Assembly: GCA_008107755.1 (NCBI GenBank)
Contig: VIRH01000103.1
Span: 1-64,000 of the forward strand
Direction: 5' to 3'
DNA length: 64,000 nucleotides
DNA from: Rhodobacterales bacterium
GTDB lineage: Bacteria > Pseudomonadota > Alphaproteobacteria > Rhizobiales > Stappiaceae
Shown: piece by piece, positions 56,086 to 64,000 of the stretch
Layout of the letters: each line of letters starts with the position of its first letter
Numbering within the stretch: the first letter of the stretch is position 1
Notes under the pieces: model-generated
Told to the model about the DNA's origin: nothing
The model's database searches: none
What the model saw: only the letters and a program-made list of their open reading frames with translations
Translations under genes and position numbers: made by a program

Positions 56086-58002
56086 TCATGCGGACTTCTT
56101 GTCGTCCTCGTCCTTGACTTCCTCGAAGTCGGCATCGACGACATCGTCGTCGGCCTCGGACTTGGCTTCGTCGCCACCTTCGGCTTCCGCATCTGCCTGG
56201 GCAGCCTGATACATGGCTTCACCCAGCTTCATGGAAGCTTCGGCAAGGGTCTGCGTCTTGGCCTTGATGTCTTCCAGATCTTCGCCTTCCAGCGAGGTCT
56301 TCAGGGCACCGAGAGCGTCCTCGATCGCGGACTTGTCTTCTGCGGCAACCTTGTCGCCGTAGTCCTTAAGCGACTTTTCCGTGGAGTGGACAAGAGACTC
56401 GGCCTGGTTCCTGGCTTCCACCATTTCCTTGCGCTTCTTGTCCTCGTCGGCGTGAGATTCAGCGTCCTTGATCATCTGATCGATGTCGGAGTCGCTGAGC
56501 CCGCCGGACGCCTGGATCCGGATCTGCTGTTCCTTGCCGGTGCCCTTGTCCTTCGCGGACACGTTGACGATACCGTTGGCGTCAATGTCGAAGGTGACTT
56601 CGATCTGCGGAACGCCACGCGGTGCCGGCGGCAGGCCGACCAGGTCAAACTGACCGAGGACCTTGTTGTCCGCAGCCATTTCACGCTCACCCTGGAAGAC
56701 GCGGATGGTCACGGCCGTCTGATTGTCTTCAGCGGTCGAGAACACCTGGCCCTTCTTCGTCGGGATCGTCGTGTTACGGTCGATCAGACGGGTGAAGACA
56801 CCGCCGAGGGTTTCGATACCGAGCGACAGCGGGGTGACGTCAAGCAGGAGAACGTCCTTGACGTCGCCCTGCAGAACGCCCGCCTGGATCGCGGCGCCCA
56901 TGGCCACGACTTCGTCCGGGTTCACACCCTTGTGCGGCTCCTTGCCGAAGAAGGTCTTCACGGTTTCCTGGATCTTCGGCATGCGGGTCATGCCGCCGAC
57001 CAGAACCACTTCGTCGATCTCGCCTGCGGCAAGACCGGCGTCCTTCAGGGCCGCCTTCATGGGTTCGATCGTACGCTTGACGAGATCATCGACCAGCGAC
57101 TCGAACTTCGCGCGGGTCAGTTTCAGCGTCAGGTGCTTCGGACCGGAAGCATCGGCCGTGATGAACGGCAGGTTGATTTCGGTCTGGGAAGACGAGGACA
57201 GTTCGATCTTGGCCTTCTCGGCAGCTTCCTTCAGGCGCTGCAGAGCGAGCTTGTCGTTCTTCAGATCGATGCCCTGGTCCTTCTTGAACTCGGCTGCAAG
57301 ATAATCGACCAGAACCATGTCGAAGTCTTCACCGCCGAGGAACGTGTCACCGTTGGTGGACTTCACTTCGAAGACGCCGTCGCCGATTTCCAGAACGGAA
57401 ACGTCGAAGGTGCCGCCGCCAAGGTCGTAGACCGCGATGGTCTTGCCGTCGTTCTTGTCGAGACCGTAGGCAAGCGCTGCCGCCGTCGGCTCGTTGATGA
57501 TGCGCAGGACTTCGAGACCGGCGATCTTGCCGGCGTCCTTGGTGGCCTGACGCTGGGCATCGTTGAAGTAGGCCGGGACGGTGATGACCGCCTGGGTGAC
57601 CTTTTCACCGAGATAGCCTTCCGCCGTTTCCTTCATCTTCTGAAGGATGAACGCGGAGACCTGGGAAGGAGAATACTTTTCCCCGTTCGCTTCCACCCAC
57701 GCGTCGCCGTTGTCGGCCTTGACGATCTCGAACGGCACAAGCTTCTTGTCCTTGCCGACGGTCGGATCATCGTAGCGGCGACCAATCAGGCGCTTCACTG
57801 CGAAAAGGGTGTTGGTCGGGTTCGTGACAGCCTGGCGCTTTGCCGGCTGGCCAACGAGACGCTCACCGTCGTCCGAGAACGCCACCATGGATGGGGTGGT
57901 GCGGGCGCCTTCTGCGTTTTCGATGACTTTGGAATCCTTGCCGTCCATGACGGCGACGCACGAATTGGTCGTGCCGAGGTCGATACCAATGACCTTTGCC
58001 AT
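56086..58002 (-). CDS. dnaK: Chaperone DnaK (Hsp70)
   Basis: ATP-driven chaperone of 638 aa. N-terminal [18 protein letters not shown], the nucleotide-binding sequences [19 protein letters not shown] and [12 protein letters not shown], the [18 protein letters not shown] linker, a substrate-binding domain, and a C-terminal acidic tail ([14 protein letters not shown]). Probable RpoH promoter 133 bp upstream and a dyad in the control region. The dnaK-dnaJ order is standard. Confidence 0.99.
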   Translation of the reverse strand: MAKVIGIDLGTTNSCVAVMDGKDSKVIENAEGARTTPSMVAFSDDGERLVGQPAKRQAVTNPTNTLFAVKRLIGRRYDDPTVGKDKKLVPFEIVKADNGDAWVEANGEKYSPSQVSAFILQKMKETAEGYLGEKVTQAVITVPAYFNDAQRQATKDAGKIAGLEVLRIINEPTAAALAYGLDKNDGKTIAVYDLGGGTFDVSVLEIGDGVFEVKSTNGDTFLGGEDFDMVLVDYLAAEFKKDQGIDLKNDKLALQRLKEAAEKAKIELSSSSQTEINLPFITADASGPKHLTLKLTRAKFESLVDDLVKRTIEPMKAALKDAGLAAGEIDEVVLVGGMTRMPKIQETVKTFFGKEPHKGVNPDEVVAMGAAIQAGVLQGDVKDVLLLDVTPLSLGIETLGGVFTRLIDRNTTIPTKKGQVFSTAEDNQTAVTIRVFQGEREMAADNKVLGQFDLVGLPPAPRGVPQIEVTFDIDANGIVNVSAKDKGTGKEQQIRIQASGGLSDSDIDQMIKDAESHADEDKKRKEMVEARNQAESLVHSTEKSLKDYGDKVAAEDKSAIEDALGALKTSLEGEDLEDIKAKTQTLAEASMKLGEAMYQAAQADAEAEGGDEAKSEADDDVVDADFEEVKDEDDKKSA

Positions 58003-58134
58003 TTTTAGCCTCTCTTTCTAGCAAACCGGAAGGACCCATTCAGGCGTCTATCCGGCTCCTCTCACTTGGGTTCCGGGCTGGCCCCGGACAACGCGCCATA
58101 AGAACTTGTCTGGATTTGGCGCGAAGCTTGATCG

Positions 58135-58165
58135 CTATATAGGTGGATGAAACTTTGCCTGCAAG
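58135..58165 (-). promoter_or_regulatory. Probable RpoH (sigma-32) promoter of dnaK
   Basis: On the minus strand CTTGCA (58160-58165), 17 nt, then CTATATAG (58135-58142). This matches the alphaproteobacterial RpoH consensus, and spacing is identical to the hslV site. Confidence 0.75.
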
Positions 58166-58178
58166 ATATCCATCCACC
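58142..58178. promoter_or_regulatory. Inverted repeat spanning the dnaK promoter
   Basis: GGTGGATG (58142-58149) and CATCCACC (58171-58178) are perfect 8-bp arms with 21 nt between them that include the -35 box. It is not a CIRCE element, so no HrcA involvement is suggested. It could be an operator for another regulator. Confidence 0.45.
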
Positions 58179-58381
58179 GACATTTTGAAAACTTCACGCC
58201 CCATACAGCACATGCAGCTGCGATTCCCGGGTCGAAGCGACCGGAAACGGCCAGCCTTTTCAAGCGATCAAGCGTTTCCCCGCTCGCCTCTTCGCGAATC
58301 TTTCCGGCTTCGGTAGCATGCCTTCACCGATCTGAAACCGGCCGCAAAATTGCGTGCGGCCCGACCGATGGAGACTGTGCA

Positions 58382-59227
58382 TTGAAAGATCCCGAGCTCT
58401 GGGCGCGCATTGCGGCCAGCGATCCGGGCGACATCGAGGCCGACTTTTCGTTTTCCGCACGCCTGGCGCGCGAGTGCTGCTGGACACAAGGCCATGCGCG
58501 CCACGTCATCCGGGAATACCAGCGGTTTGTCTATCTCAGCCGGCTGAGCCCGCACCCGGTCACGCCGAGCGATGAGGTCGATCAGGCCTGGCACCTGCAC
58601 CTGACCTACACCCGCCACTACTGGGGACCGTTCAAGGCCGCGCTCGGCGGACCGCTTCACCATATGCCGACCCGAGGCGGCGCCGACCAGGCGAACCTCT
58701 TCCGGCACCTCTATCGCCAGACGCTTGAGCTATATCGGAGCGAATTCGGCGAACCGCCTGCGGATATCTGGCCGGATGTGGAAACGCGCTTTTCCCGGCC
58801 ACAGCATCTGACGCGGGTGAACCGCCATGACTACTGGATGATCCCGAAGCCGAAATGCCCGGCCTTCGCCAGCCGCATTCTCAAGCACCTGGCGAGCATT
58901 CCCGCGCCCGTCCTGCGCACGTTCGCCGTCCTCGCCGTGCTCGGCATCGGTACACGACTTGCCTTTGCACATGGCGTTCCTCACGGAGATTCGCTGCCGG
59001 AAATGCTGTTGAACATGGTTCATCACTGGCTGACGGAACACACGTTCGAGTTCTTCATCTTCTCGGCTCTGGGCGCTTTCCTGATCTTTCTGGTCTACGG
59101 GTTCTGGAAGGGCATCTTCGGCGACGCCAGCCGCTCCAGCGGAACCGGATGCAACGCAAGCGGAGGCGGTGGAGACAGCGGCTGCAGCTCCGGATGTGCA
59201 GGGTGCGGCGGCGGTGGCGGCGACTGA
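58382..59227 (+). CDS. WHxH-domain membrane protein with Cys/Gly-rich tail
   Basis: A 281-aa protein; start is TTG with GGAG eight nt upstream. Part 1 (to about 150) contains DEVDQAWHLHLTYTRHYW, the V-D-x2-W-H-x-H motif of the glycine-rich-domain/DUF1399 proteins, and several His/Trp residues. Two hydrophobic helices follow (ILKHLASIPAPVLRTFAVLAVLG at about 165-190 and EFFIFSALGAFLIFLVYGFW near 220-240). The last 30 residues are SGTGCNASGGGGDSGCSSGCAGCGGGGGD, a C-G-rich tail like TIGR04222 proteins. Function unknown; export or sortase-like tail processing has been suggested for the family, which I cannot confirm. Confidence 0.8.
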   Translation: MKDPELWARIAASDPGDIEADFSFSARLARECCWTQGHARHVIREYQRFVYLSRLSPHPVTPSDEVDQAWHLHLTYTRHYWGPFKAALGGPLHHMPTRGGADQANLFRHLYRQTLELYRSEFGEPPADIWPDVETRFSRPQHLTRVNRHDYWMIPKPKCPAFASRILKHLASIPAPVLRTFAVLAVLGIGTRLAFAHGVPHGDSLPEMLLNMVHHWLTEHTFEFFIFSALGAFLIFLVYGFWKGIFGDASRSSGTGCNASGGGGDSGCSSGCAGCGGGGGD

Positions 59228-59249
59228 CCCGCTTCGCTACACTTGAGCC

Positions 59250-59873
59250 ATGCAGAACAGTCACATCAACGGTCTGTCCGGCCTCGCCTATCTACCGGAC
59301 CACTTCGACCGCGACGCGCAGGAAACCCTTCTGGAGGAGATCCGCAAGATCGTCGCCGAGGCGCCGCTGTTTCAGCCGGCAATGCCGAAAACCGGCAAGC
59401 CCTTCAGCGTGCGGATGAGCAATTGCGGCCCGCTCGGCTGGGTCGCGGATGTCAATGGCTATCGCTACCAGCCCAATCATCCCGAGACGGGAAAACCCTG
59501 GCCGGCGATACCGGCGCGGCTACAGGCGCTGTGGTCCGAAATTGCGCCCGACGCCCCGCCTCCCGAAGCGTGTCTGATCAATTACTACAGCACGGATGCG
59601 AAACTCGGACTGCATCAGGACCGTGACGAGGACATGTTCGATGCTCCGGTCGTCTCGGTCTCTCTCGGCGACACCGCAACCTTTCGCGTCGGCGGGCTGA
59701 ACCGCAAGGATCCGACAAAATCGTTTCGCCTCAAGTCCGGCGACGTCGTGGTGCTGGGTGGCGACGCGCGCCTTGCCCATCACGGGGTCGACCGGATCCT
59801 GAAGGGAACGTCCACGCTTCTGAAAAGCGGAGGCAGGATCAACCTGACATTGAGGCGGGTGACGGCGCCCTGA
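59250..59873 (+). CDS. alkB: Alpha-ketoglutarate-dependent DNA repair dioxygenase AlkB
   Basis: Repairs alkylated bases by oxidative demethylation using Fe(II) and 2-oxoglutarate. The 207-aa protein has iron ligands His122, Asp124 (LHQDRDE) and His178 (LAHHGVDR), and the 2-oxoglutarate-binding arginines in INLTLRRV. The conserved CLINYYSTDAKLG segment precedes them. Complete. It lies 22 nt after the WHxH gene, same strand, so could be co-transcribed. Confidence 0.95.
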   Translation: MQNSHINGLSGLAYLPDHFDRDAQETLLEEIRKIVAEAPLFQPAMPKTGKPFSVRMSNCGPLGWVADVNGYRYQPNHPETGKPWPAIPARLQALWSEIAPDAPPPEACLINYYSTDAKLGLHQDRDEDMFDAPVVSVSLGDTATFRVGGLNRKDPTKSFRLKSGDVVVLGGDARLAHHGVDRILKGTSTLLKSGGRINLTLRRVTAP

Positions 59874-59906
59874 ACCGACCTTTCGGCCGGATGCAAGTTG
59901 GCGCCG

Positions 59907-61490
59907 TCAGAAGAACATCTGCGCGGCGATGGCAGCCAGAGACGCCGCAATCACCCACAGCGCCACCCGGCCGGAGCGTGTATGGCGCGCTTCGGCCTTG
60001 CCGATGGCCTCTGCCGTCTCGCTGTCGAACTTGAGCCCGGAGGCCGTCATCTTCTCCAGCTCTTCCGACATGCGCCCGATGCGGTCGGCGAAGAGGGGCA
60101 TGTCATTGGCAACGCGTGACAGCGCCGACAGAACGTCACCGACGTCCCTGAGCTTGCCGGCGGGGCCGAGGTGTTCGCGGATCCAGCCACCGACCACAGG
60201 CTCGGCCGTGCGCCACATGTCGAGGTTGGGATTGAGCGAACGCGCGACGCCTTCGACCACCACCATGGTCTTCTGCAGCATGATGAGCTGCGTCTGCGTG
60301 CTCATCTCGAACAACTCCGTCACCTCGAAGAGCTGCGTCAACAGGCGCGCCATGGAGATTTCGCTGGCGTCATGCCCGTGGATCGGCTCGCCAATGGCGC
60401 GGATGGCCTGGGCGAACATGTCGACATCCTGATGGCCGGGGACGTAGCCCGCCTCGAAATGCACTTCCGCCACGCGCTTGTAGTTGCGGGTGATGAAGCC
60501 GAAAAGGATTTCCGCCAGGAACCGGCGCTCGCGCTTGCTGAGACGTCCGATGATGCCGAAGTCCACGGCGACCAACGTTCCATCGGTCTGGACGAACAGG
60601 TTGCCCTGGTGCATGTCCGCATGAAAGAAACCGTCGCGCAGCGTGTGCCGCAGGAAGTTCTGAATGACGGAAGCCGCGAGCGCCTCCAGATCGAGGCCGT
60701 CCTCCGTCAGGCCGTCGAGGTCGGAGAGCTTGCGGCCGTCGATCCATTCCATGGTGAGCACGCCCTTGGCGGTGCGCAGCCAATCGACCTGGGGAACACG
60801 AAAGCCGGAATCCTCGCTGGTGTTTTCAGCCATCTCGGAAAGAGCGGCTGCCTCCAGACGGAAGTCCATTTCCATCGCGACGGACTGGGCGAGCGTGTCG
60901 ACCACGGCAACGGGACGCAATCGCCGCGAGGGGGCGTGGAACTTCTCCGCCAGCCGCGCCACGAGATAAAAGCTCTCCAGGTCGCGATGGAAGCGTCTCG
61001 AAACGCCGGGCCGCAGCACCTTGACCGCAACCTTGCGCTCGCCGCCATCCTTGTCCCGGACGATTGCGGGATGGACCTGCGCGATGGACGCGGCCGCGAC
61101 CGCTTCGCCGAATTCGACGAAAATCTCTTCCACCGGCCGGCCGAGCTGATCGCTGATGGCGGCGCGGGCTTCCTCATGATCGAAGGCGGGCAGCCGGTCC
61201 TGAAGGGACGCAAGCTCGCGCGCGGCATCCTTGCCGACGACATCGGCGCGCGTTGCCAGAAACTGGCCGAGCTTCACATAGGAAGGCCCCAGACGATTGA
61301 GGGCGTCCGACAGGCGCCGATCCGCGCTCTTGTCCTTGACGGCAGGCCGCTCCAGAAGCCGGGCGAGCCGGATGCCGAGCCGCGGTCCCGCCGGAAGATC
61401 CGGCAGATGGACGAGGCCGAACACGCCTTCGCGCGCCATGACGAAACCCGCCCGCACAAGGCGGAAGAAGGGCATGATGCGAAACGCCAT
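59907..61490 (-). CDS. ubiB: UbiB, ubiquinone biosynthesis kinase-like protein
   Basis: ABC1/ADCK atypical kinase of 527 aa needed for ubiquinone synthesis. The KxGQ motif is in SYVKLGQFLATRADV, then AAASIAQVHPA, the AMEMDFRLEAAALSEMAENT and DGFFHADMHQGNLFVQTDGTLVAVDFGIIGRL (HxDxHxGN/DFG) motifs. Two C-terminal hydrophobic helices (VALWVIAASLAAIAAQMFF) anchor it in the membrane. It follows ubiE by 3 nt. Confidence 0.97.
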   Translation of the reverse strand: MAFRIMPFFRLVRAGFVMAREGVFGLVHLPDLPAGPRLGIRLARLLERPAVKDKSADRRLSDALNRLGPSYVKLGQFLATRADVVGKDAARELASLQDRLPAFDHEEARAAISDQLGRPVEEIFVEFGEAVAAASIAQVHPAIVRDKDGGERKVAVKVLRPGVSRRFHRDLESFYLVARLAEKFHAPSRRLRPVAVVDTLAQSVAMEMDFRLEAAALSEMAENTSEDSGFRVPQVDWLRTAKGVLTMEWIDGRKLSDLDGLTEDGLDLEALAASVIQNFLRHTLRDGFFHADMHQGNLFVQTDGTLVAVDFGIIGRLSKRERRFLAEILFGFITRNYKRVAEVHFEAGYVPGHQDVDMFAQAIRAIGEPIHGHDASEISMARLLTQLFEVTELFEMSTQTQLIMLQKTMVVVEGVARSLNPNLDMWRTAEPVVGGWIREHLGPAGKLRDVGDVLSALSRVANDMPLFADRIGRMSEELEKMTASGLKFDSETAEAIGKAEARHTRSGRVALWVIAASLAAIAAQMFF

Positions 61491-61493
61491 GGA

Positions 61494-62297
61494 TCAGTAT
61501 TTCCAACCTGAATGGAGGGCCGAAATGCCACCGGAATAATTGCGGTAAGTCACGCGCTCGAAGCCGGCCTGACGGATCATCTCGGCAAACCGTTCCTGGC
61601 TCGGGAAATTGCGGATCGATTCCACCAGATACTTGTAGGGATCGCCGTCCCCGGTCACCATCCGTCCCATCGTGGGGATCGCCTGGAAGGAAAACGTGTC
61701 GTAGACCTTGTCCAGAAGCGGAACGTCGACCTCGGAAAATTCCAGGCAAAGGAACCGGCCGCCGCGCTTGAGCACCCGGCGCGCCTCGCGAAGGGCCTTG
61801 GGAATGTCAGGCACGTTTCGAATGCCGAAGGCGATCGTGTAGGCATCGAAGCTGGCGTCGGGAAACGGCAGATCTTCCGCATTGCCCTGGGTGAAGGTGA
61901 TATGGTCGGCAAGGCCAGCCTTTTCCGCCCTGTCTCGGCCAACGCCCAGCATGCTCTCGTTGATGTCGCAGACGACGGCTTCGACCGTTTCGCCGGACCT
62001 TCGCACGACCCGGGTGGCGATGTCGCCGGTACCGCCGGCCACGTCCAGAAGTCGCCAGCCGGACGCATTCGATTTCGGCGGCGCCAGAAACGAGACCATC
62101 GCGTCCTTCCACACCCTGTGGAAACCACCGGACATGAGGTCGTTCATCAGGTCGTAGCGCTCCGCAACCTTGTGAAAGACGTCATCGACGAGTGCCTGCT
62201 TGCTGCCTTCGGCCACCCGTGTAAACCCGAAGCTTGTCGGCATTTCCTCCGGCGCGCGGCCGGTCTTGCCCTTTTGCCCCTGTGGCTGCTGAGTCAT
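61494..62297 (-). CDS. ubiE: UbiE, demethylmenaquinone/2-polyprenyl-methoxybenzoquinol methyltransferase
   Basis: SAM methyltransferase in ubiquinone (and menaquinone) synthesis. 267 aa; a disordered N-terminus precedes [19 protein letters not shown], then motif [41 protein letters not shown], and [17 protein letters not shown] (family C-terminus). The start at 62297 has AGGAGG seven nt upstream; the longer frame lacks this. First gene of ubiE-ubiB, divergent from mutM. Confidence 0.97.
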   Translation of the reverse strand: MTQQPQGQKGKTGRAPEEMPTSFGFTRVAEGSKQALVDDVFHKVAERYDLMNDLMSGGFHRVWKDAMVSFLAPPKSNASGWRLLDVAGGTGDIATRVVRRSGETVEAVVCDINESMLGVGRDRAEKAGLADHITFTQGNAEDLPFPDASFDAYTIAFGIRNVPDIPKALREARRVLKRGGRFLCLEFSEVDVPLLDKVYDTFSFQAIPTMGRMVTGDGDPYKYLVESIRNFPSQERFAEMIRQAGFERVTYRNYSGGISALHSGWKY

Positions 62298-62459
62298 GAA
62301 AGCGCCTCCTGGCGGAACCTTTGTCAAACTTGGGTCGAACTGCGTTCAAATCGCGCCGGACCATAGTACAAGCGCCTGATCAGCGCTATCTATGCCGGGA
62401 AGAAAAACCCATATGTCGCAGCGCTATAAACTGCAACGGGAACGGAGACCAGACCCAAC

Positions 62460-63353
62460 ATGCCTGAATTGCCGGAAGTCGAAACGGTCCGCACCGGACT
62501 TGCCCCGACATTCGAGGGCGCCCTGATCACGGCGGTGGACCAGAACCGGGCGGATCTGCGCTTTCCGTTTCCCGAAAACTTCGTTGGCCGGCTCGCAGGC
62601 CGCAAGGTGACTGCGCTTTCCCGGCGGTCGAAATATCTGCTGGCCGACATCGACGGCGGCGATGTCCTCGTCATGCATCTGGGCATGTCCGGCTCTTTCC
62701 GCGTCCAGCACGCGGCGGCGGAGACACTGCCCGGCAACTTCGCCCTGGACCGCAGCAAGGACCCGAAGCACGACCATGTGGTGTTTCATCTGCAGACCCC
62801 TGACGGAGGGGCTGCTCGCATTATCTATAATGACCCGCGACGGTTCGGTTTCATGGACCTGATCGGGCGGGCGCAGCTCGCCGAACACGCCTACTTTCGC
62901 GAACTCGGCCTCGAACCGCTCGGCAATGACCTGAGCGGCGAAACGCTGGCCCGGCTGTTCCGCGATCGCAAGACGCCGCTCAAGGCGGCGCTGCTCAATC
63001 AGAAACTCGTGGCCGGTCTCGGCAACATATATGTCTGCGAGGCCCTGTGGCGAACCGGACTGAGCCCGATGCGGGCCGCCGGAACGCTGGTGACCCCCAC
63101 CGGAAAGCCGACGCGCAAGGCATCGGACCTTGCCGACAACATCCGGGCAACCCTGCAGGACGCCATCAAGGCGGGAGGCTCTTCCTTGCGCGATCACACG
63201 CAGGCCGACGGATCGCTGGGGTATTTCCAGCATTCCTTCGCGGTTTATGACCGCGAGGGCCATGCCTGCCGGACCGAAGGCTGCGCCGGAACGATCTCGC
63301 GGGTGGTCCAGTCCAACAGGTCGACATTTTACTGCAGTCTCTGCCAGCGCTGA
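62460..63353 (+). CDS. mutM: Formamidopyrimidine-DNA glycosylase (MutM/Fpg)
   Basis: Base excision repair of 8-oxoguanine. The 297-aa enzyme begins [14 protein letters not shown] (catalytic Pro2, Glu3), has the H2TH region [27 protein letters not shown], and a C-terminal zinc finger CRTEGCAG...CSLCQ (C-x4-C, C-x2-C). Complete. Divergent from ubiE with 162 bp between, and followed by an enoyl-CoA hydratase. Confidence 0.98.
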   Translation: MPELPEVETVRTGLAPTFEGALITAVDQNRADLRFPFPENFVGRLAGRKVTALSRRSKYLLADIDGGDVLVMHLGMSGSFRVQHAAAETLPGNFALDRSKDPKHDHVVFHLQTPDGGAARIIYNDPRRFGFMDLIGRAQLAEHAYFRELGLEPLGNDLSGETLARLFRDRKTPLKAALLNQKLVAGLGNIYVCEALWRTGLSPMRAAGTLVTPTGKPTRKASDLADNIRATLQDAIKAGGSSLRDHTQADGSLGYFQHSFAVYDREGHACRTEGCAGTISRVVQSNRSTFYCSLCQR

Positions 63354-63392
63354 TACCAGCCGCCCGGAAGTGCCGCAGGGATCAGTCTTGCG

Positions 63393-63407
63393 GACCCGAT
63401 CCGGGTC
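63393..63407 (+). other. Short hairpin after mutM
   Basis: GACCCG-ATC-CGGGTC is a 6-bp perfect stem with a 3-nt loop, 40 nt past the mutM stop. No U-run, so it may be a weak pause or end structure. Confidence 0.3.
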
Positions 63408-63458
63408 GGATACCCATTGCGCAGAAGGTCCGACATCCTCGCATTGGGAGCAGGCGAC

Positions 63459-64000
63459 ATGGGATACGAGAACATCCGCGTTGAAAAACGGGGCAAGGTT
63501 GGTCTGATCACGCTGGACCGTCCGAAGGCGCTGAACGCCCTGAATTCCGAGCTCATCGACGAACTCGGCAAGGCGCTCGACGGTTTCGAGGCGGACGAGC
63601 GCATCGGCTGCGTGGTCGTGACCGGATCGGAGAAGGCCTTCGCCGCCGGCGCCGACATCAAGGAAATGCAGCCGCATACCTTCTCGTCGGCCTATCAGAC
63701 CGACCTGATCACGCCTTTCGACCGCGTTTCGCGCAACCGCAAGCCGATCATTGCCGCCGTTGCCGGCTATGCGCTGGGCGGCGGCTGTGAACTGGCGATG
63801 CTGTGCGACTTCATCATTGCGGCCGACACGGCCAAATTCGGCCAGCCAGAAATCACCCTTGGCGTGATCCCAGGAGCGGGTGGCACCCAGCGCCTGACAC
63901 GTTTCGTCGGAAAGTCGAAGGCGATGGACATGGTGCTGACCGGACGCCTGATGGATGCCGAGGAAGCCGAGCGCTGCGGTCTCGTGAGCCGGGTCGTTGC
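63459..64000 (+). CDS. Enoyl-CoA hydratase (crotonase), runs off the window
   Basis: Partial at the right edge; at least 180 residues present. [45 protein letters not shown] (oxyanion-hole region), [15 protein letters not shown], and [17 protein letters not shown] (second catalytic Glu) are the crotonase motifs; both catalytic Glu positions look intact. GGGAG lies upstream of the start. In Rhizobiales this gene usually lies between mutM and rpsT-dnaA. Confidence 0.96.
   Translation, partial: MGYENIRVEKRGKVGLITLDRPKALNALNSELIDELGKALDGFEADERIGCVVVTGSEKAFAAGADIKEMQPHTFSSAYQTDLITPFDRVSRNRKPIIAAVAGYALGGGCELAMLCDFIIAADTAKFGQPEITLGVIPGAGGTQRLTRFVGKSKAMDMVLTGRLMDAEEAERCGLVSRVV

Larger units (their letters stand above)
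58003..58381. other. Gene-free region between dnaK and the divergent WHxH protein gene
   Basis: Contains the dnaK leader, the probable RpoH promoter (58135-58165), a GGTGGATG/CATCCACC dyad around its -35 box, and the TTG-start gene's ribosome site. I see no tRNA or other gene. Confidence 0.7.

Noticed and set aside
56023..58008. A 661-codon plus-strand open frame opposite dnaK
   Set aside because: Same antisense artefact; dnaK is complete and conserved on the other strand. Antisense dnaK frames are a known false positive.
58003..58381. CIRCE/HrcA element upstream of dnaK
   Set aside because: The TTAGCACTC-N9-GAGTGCTAA repeat is absent; the dyad seen has different arms and a 21-nt spacer.
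60171..61511. Long plus-strand frame opposite ubiB
   Set aside because: ubiB is intact with kinase-like motifs on the minus strand; the antisense product shows none.

Overview
The window is a dense, GC-rich chromosomal segment of an alphaproteobacterium, most probably of the order Hyphomicrobiales (Rhizobiales). I base this on the gene order (tsaB-rimI-fur-plsC-miaB-phoH-ybeY-corC-lnt-praR-metK-trmB, then rimP-nusA-ylxR-infB-rbfA-truB-rpsO-pnp), a rhizobial-type DnaX, a PraR-type regulator, a PmtA-type methyltransferase beside dnaJ, and heat-shock promoters of the alphaproteobacterial RpoH type. Genus cannot be fixed from the sequence alone; a marine Stappiaceae relative (Roseibium/Stappia-like) is a guess. 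I see no rRNA, tRNA, CRISPR array, insertion sequence, prophage or integrase. Almost everything is core genome.

Layout. 0.1-3.2 kb: recR, ybaB and dnaX on the minus strand. 3.3-4.0 kb: a small phasin-like protein (+) and the SRP RNA gene ffs (-) with its terminator. 4.1-7.4 kb (+): HIT protein, NADH pyrophosphatase NudC, a degenerate histidine phosphatase and a lytic transglycosylase. 7.5-10.3 kb: an SDR oxidoreductase divergent from its probable TetR regulator with a clear operator, and a SulP transporter without a STAS domain. 10.4-18.3 kb (-): a five-gene Yej-type peptide ABC importer with two different binding proteins. 18.4-20.8 kb (-): a CHASE-GGDEF diguanylate cyclase and a membrane-anchored cytochrome c with a long acidic tail. 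21.0-23.7 kb (+): kdsB, pheA and a PfkB sugar/adenosine kinase. 23.8-25.3 kb (-): gpmA and dapB.

25.4-36.4 kb (-) is the transcription/translation block rimP-nusA-ylxR-infB-rbfA-[lipoprotein]-truB-rpsO-pnp; an unusual lipoprotein gene sits between rbfA and truB. 36.7-48.2 kb (-) carries trmB, metK, praR, lnt, a CorC-like CBS protein, ybeY, phoH, miaB, plsC, fur, rimI and tsaB. These genes couple tRNA modification, rRNA processing, envelope lipid/lipoprotein synthesis and metal regulation. 48.6-50.8 kb: an NfuA-like Fe-S scaffold, a universal stress protein and a second GGDEF protein. 50.9-53.3 kb (-): hslV-GNAT-hslU, with an acetyltransferase inserted between the two protease subunits. 53.4-58.0 kb (-): FMN reductase, pmtA-like methyltransferase, dnaJ, dnaK. 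58.4-59.9 kb (+): an odd WHxH/Cys-Gly-tail membrane protein and alkB. 59.9-62.3 kb (-): ubiE-ubiB. 62.5-64 kb (+): mutM and a truncated enoyl-CoA hydratase, an arrangement that in Rhizobiales usually lies close to rpsT-dnaA and the origin.

I found no clear-cut new multi-gene system. The best leads are small: an 18-bp perfect palindrome in a gene-free stretch upstream of tsaB, matched-spacing RpoH promoters in front of dnaK and hslV, the GNAT inserted in hslVU, the WHxH/CGGGGG-tail protein, an AT-rich 3' portion of lnt, several perfect operator-like dyads in divergent promoters, and a long nested dyad next to recR.
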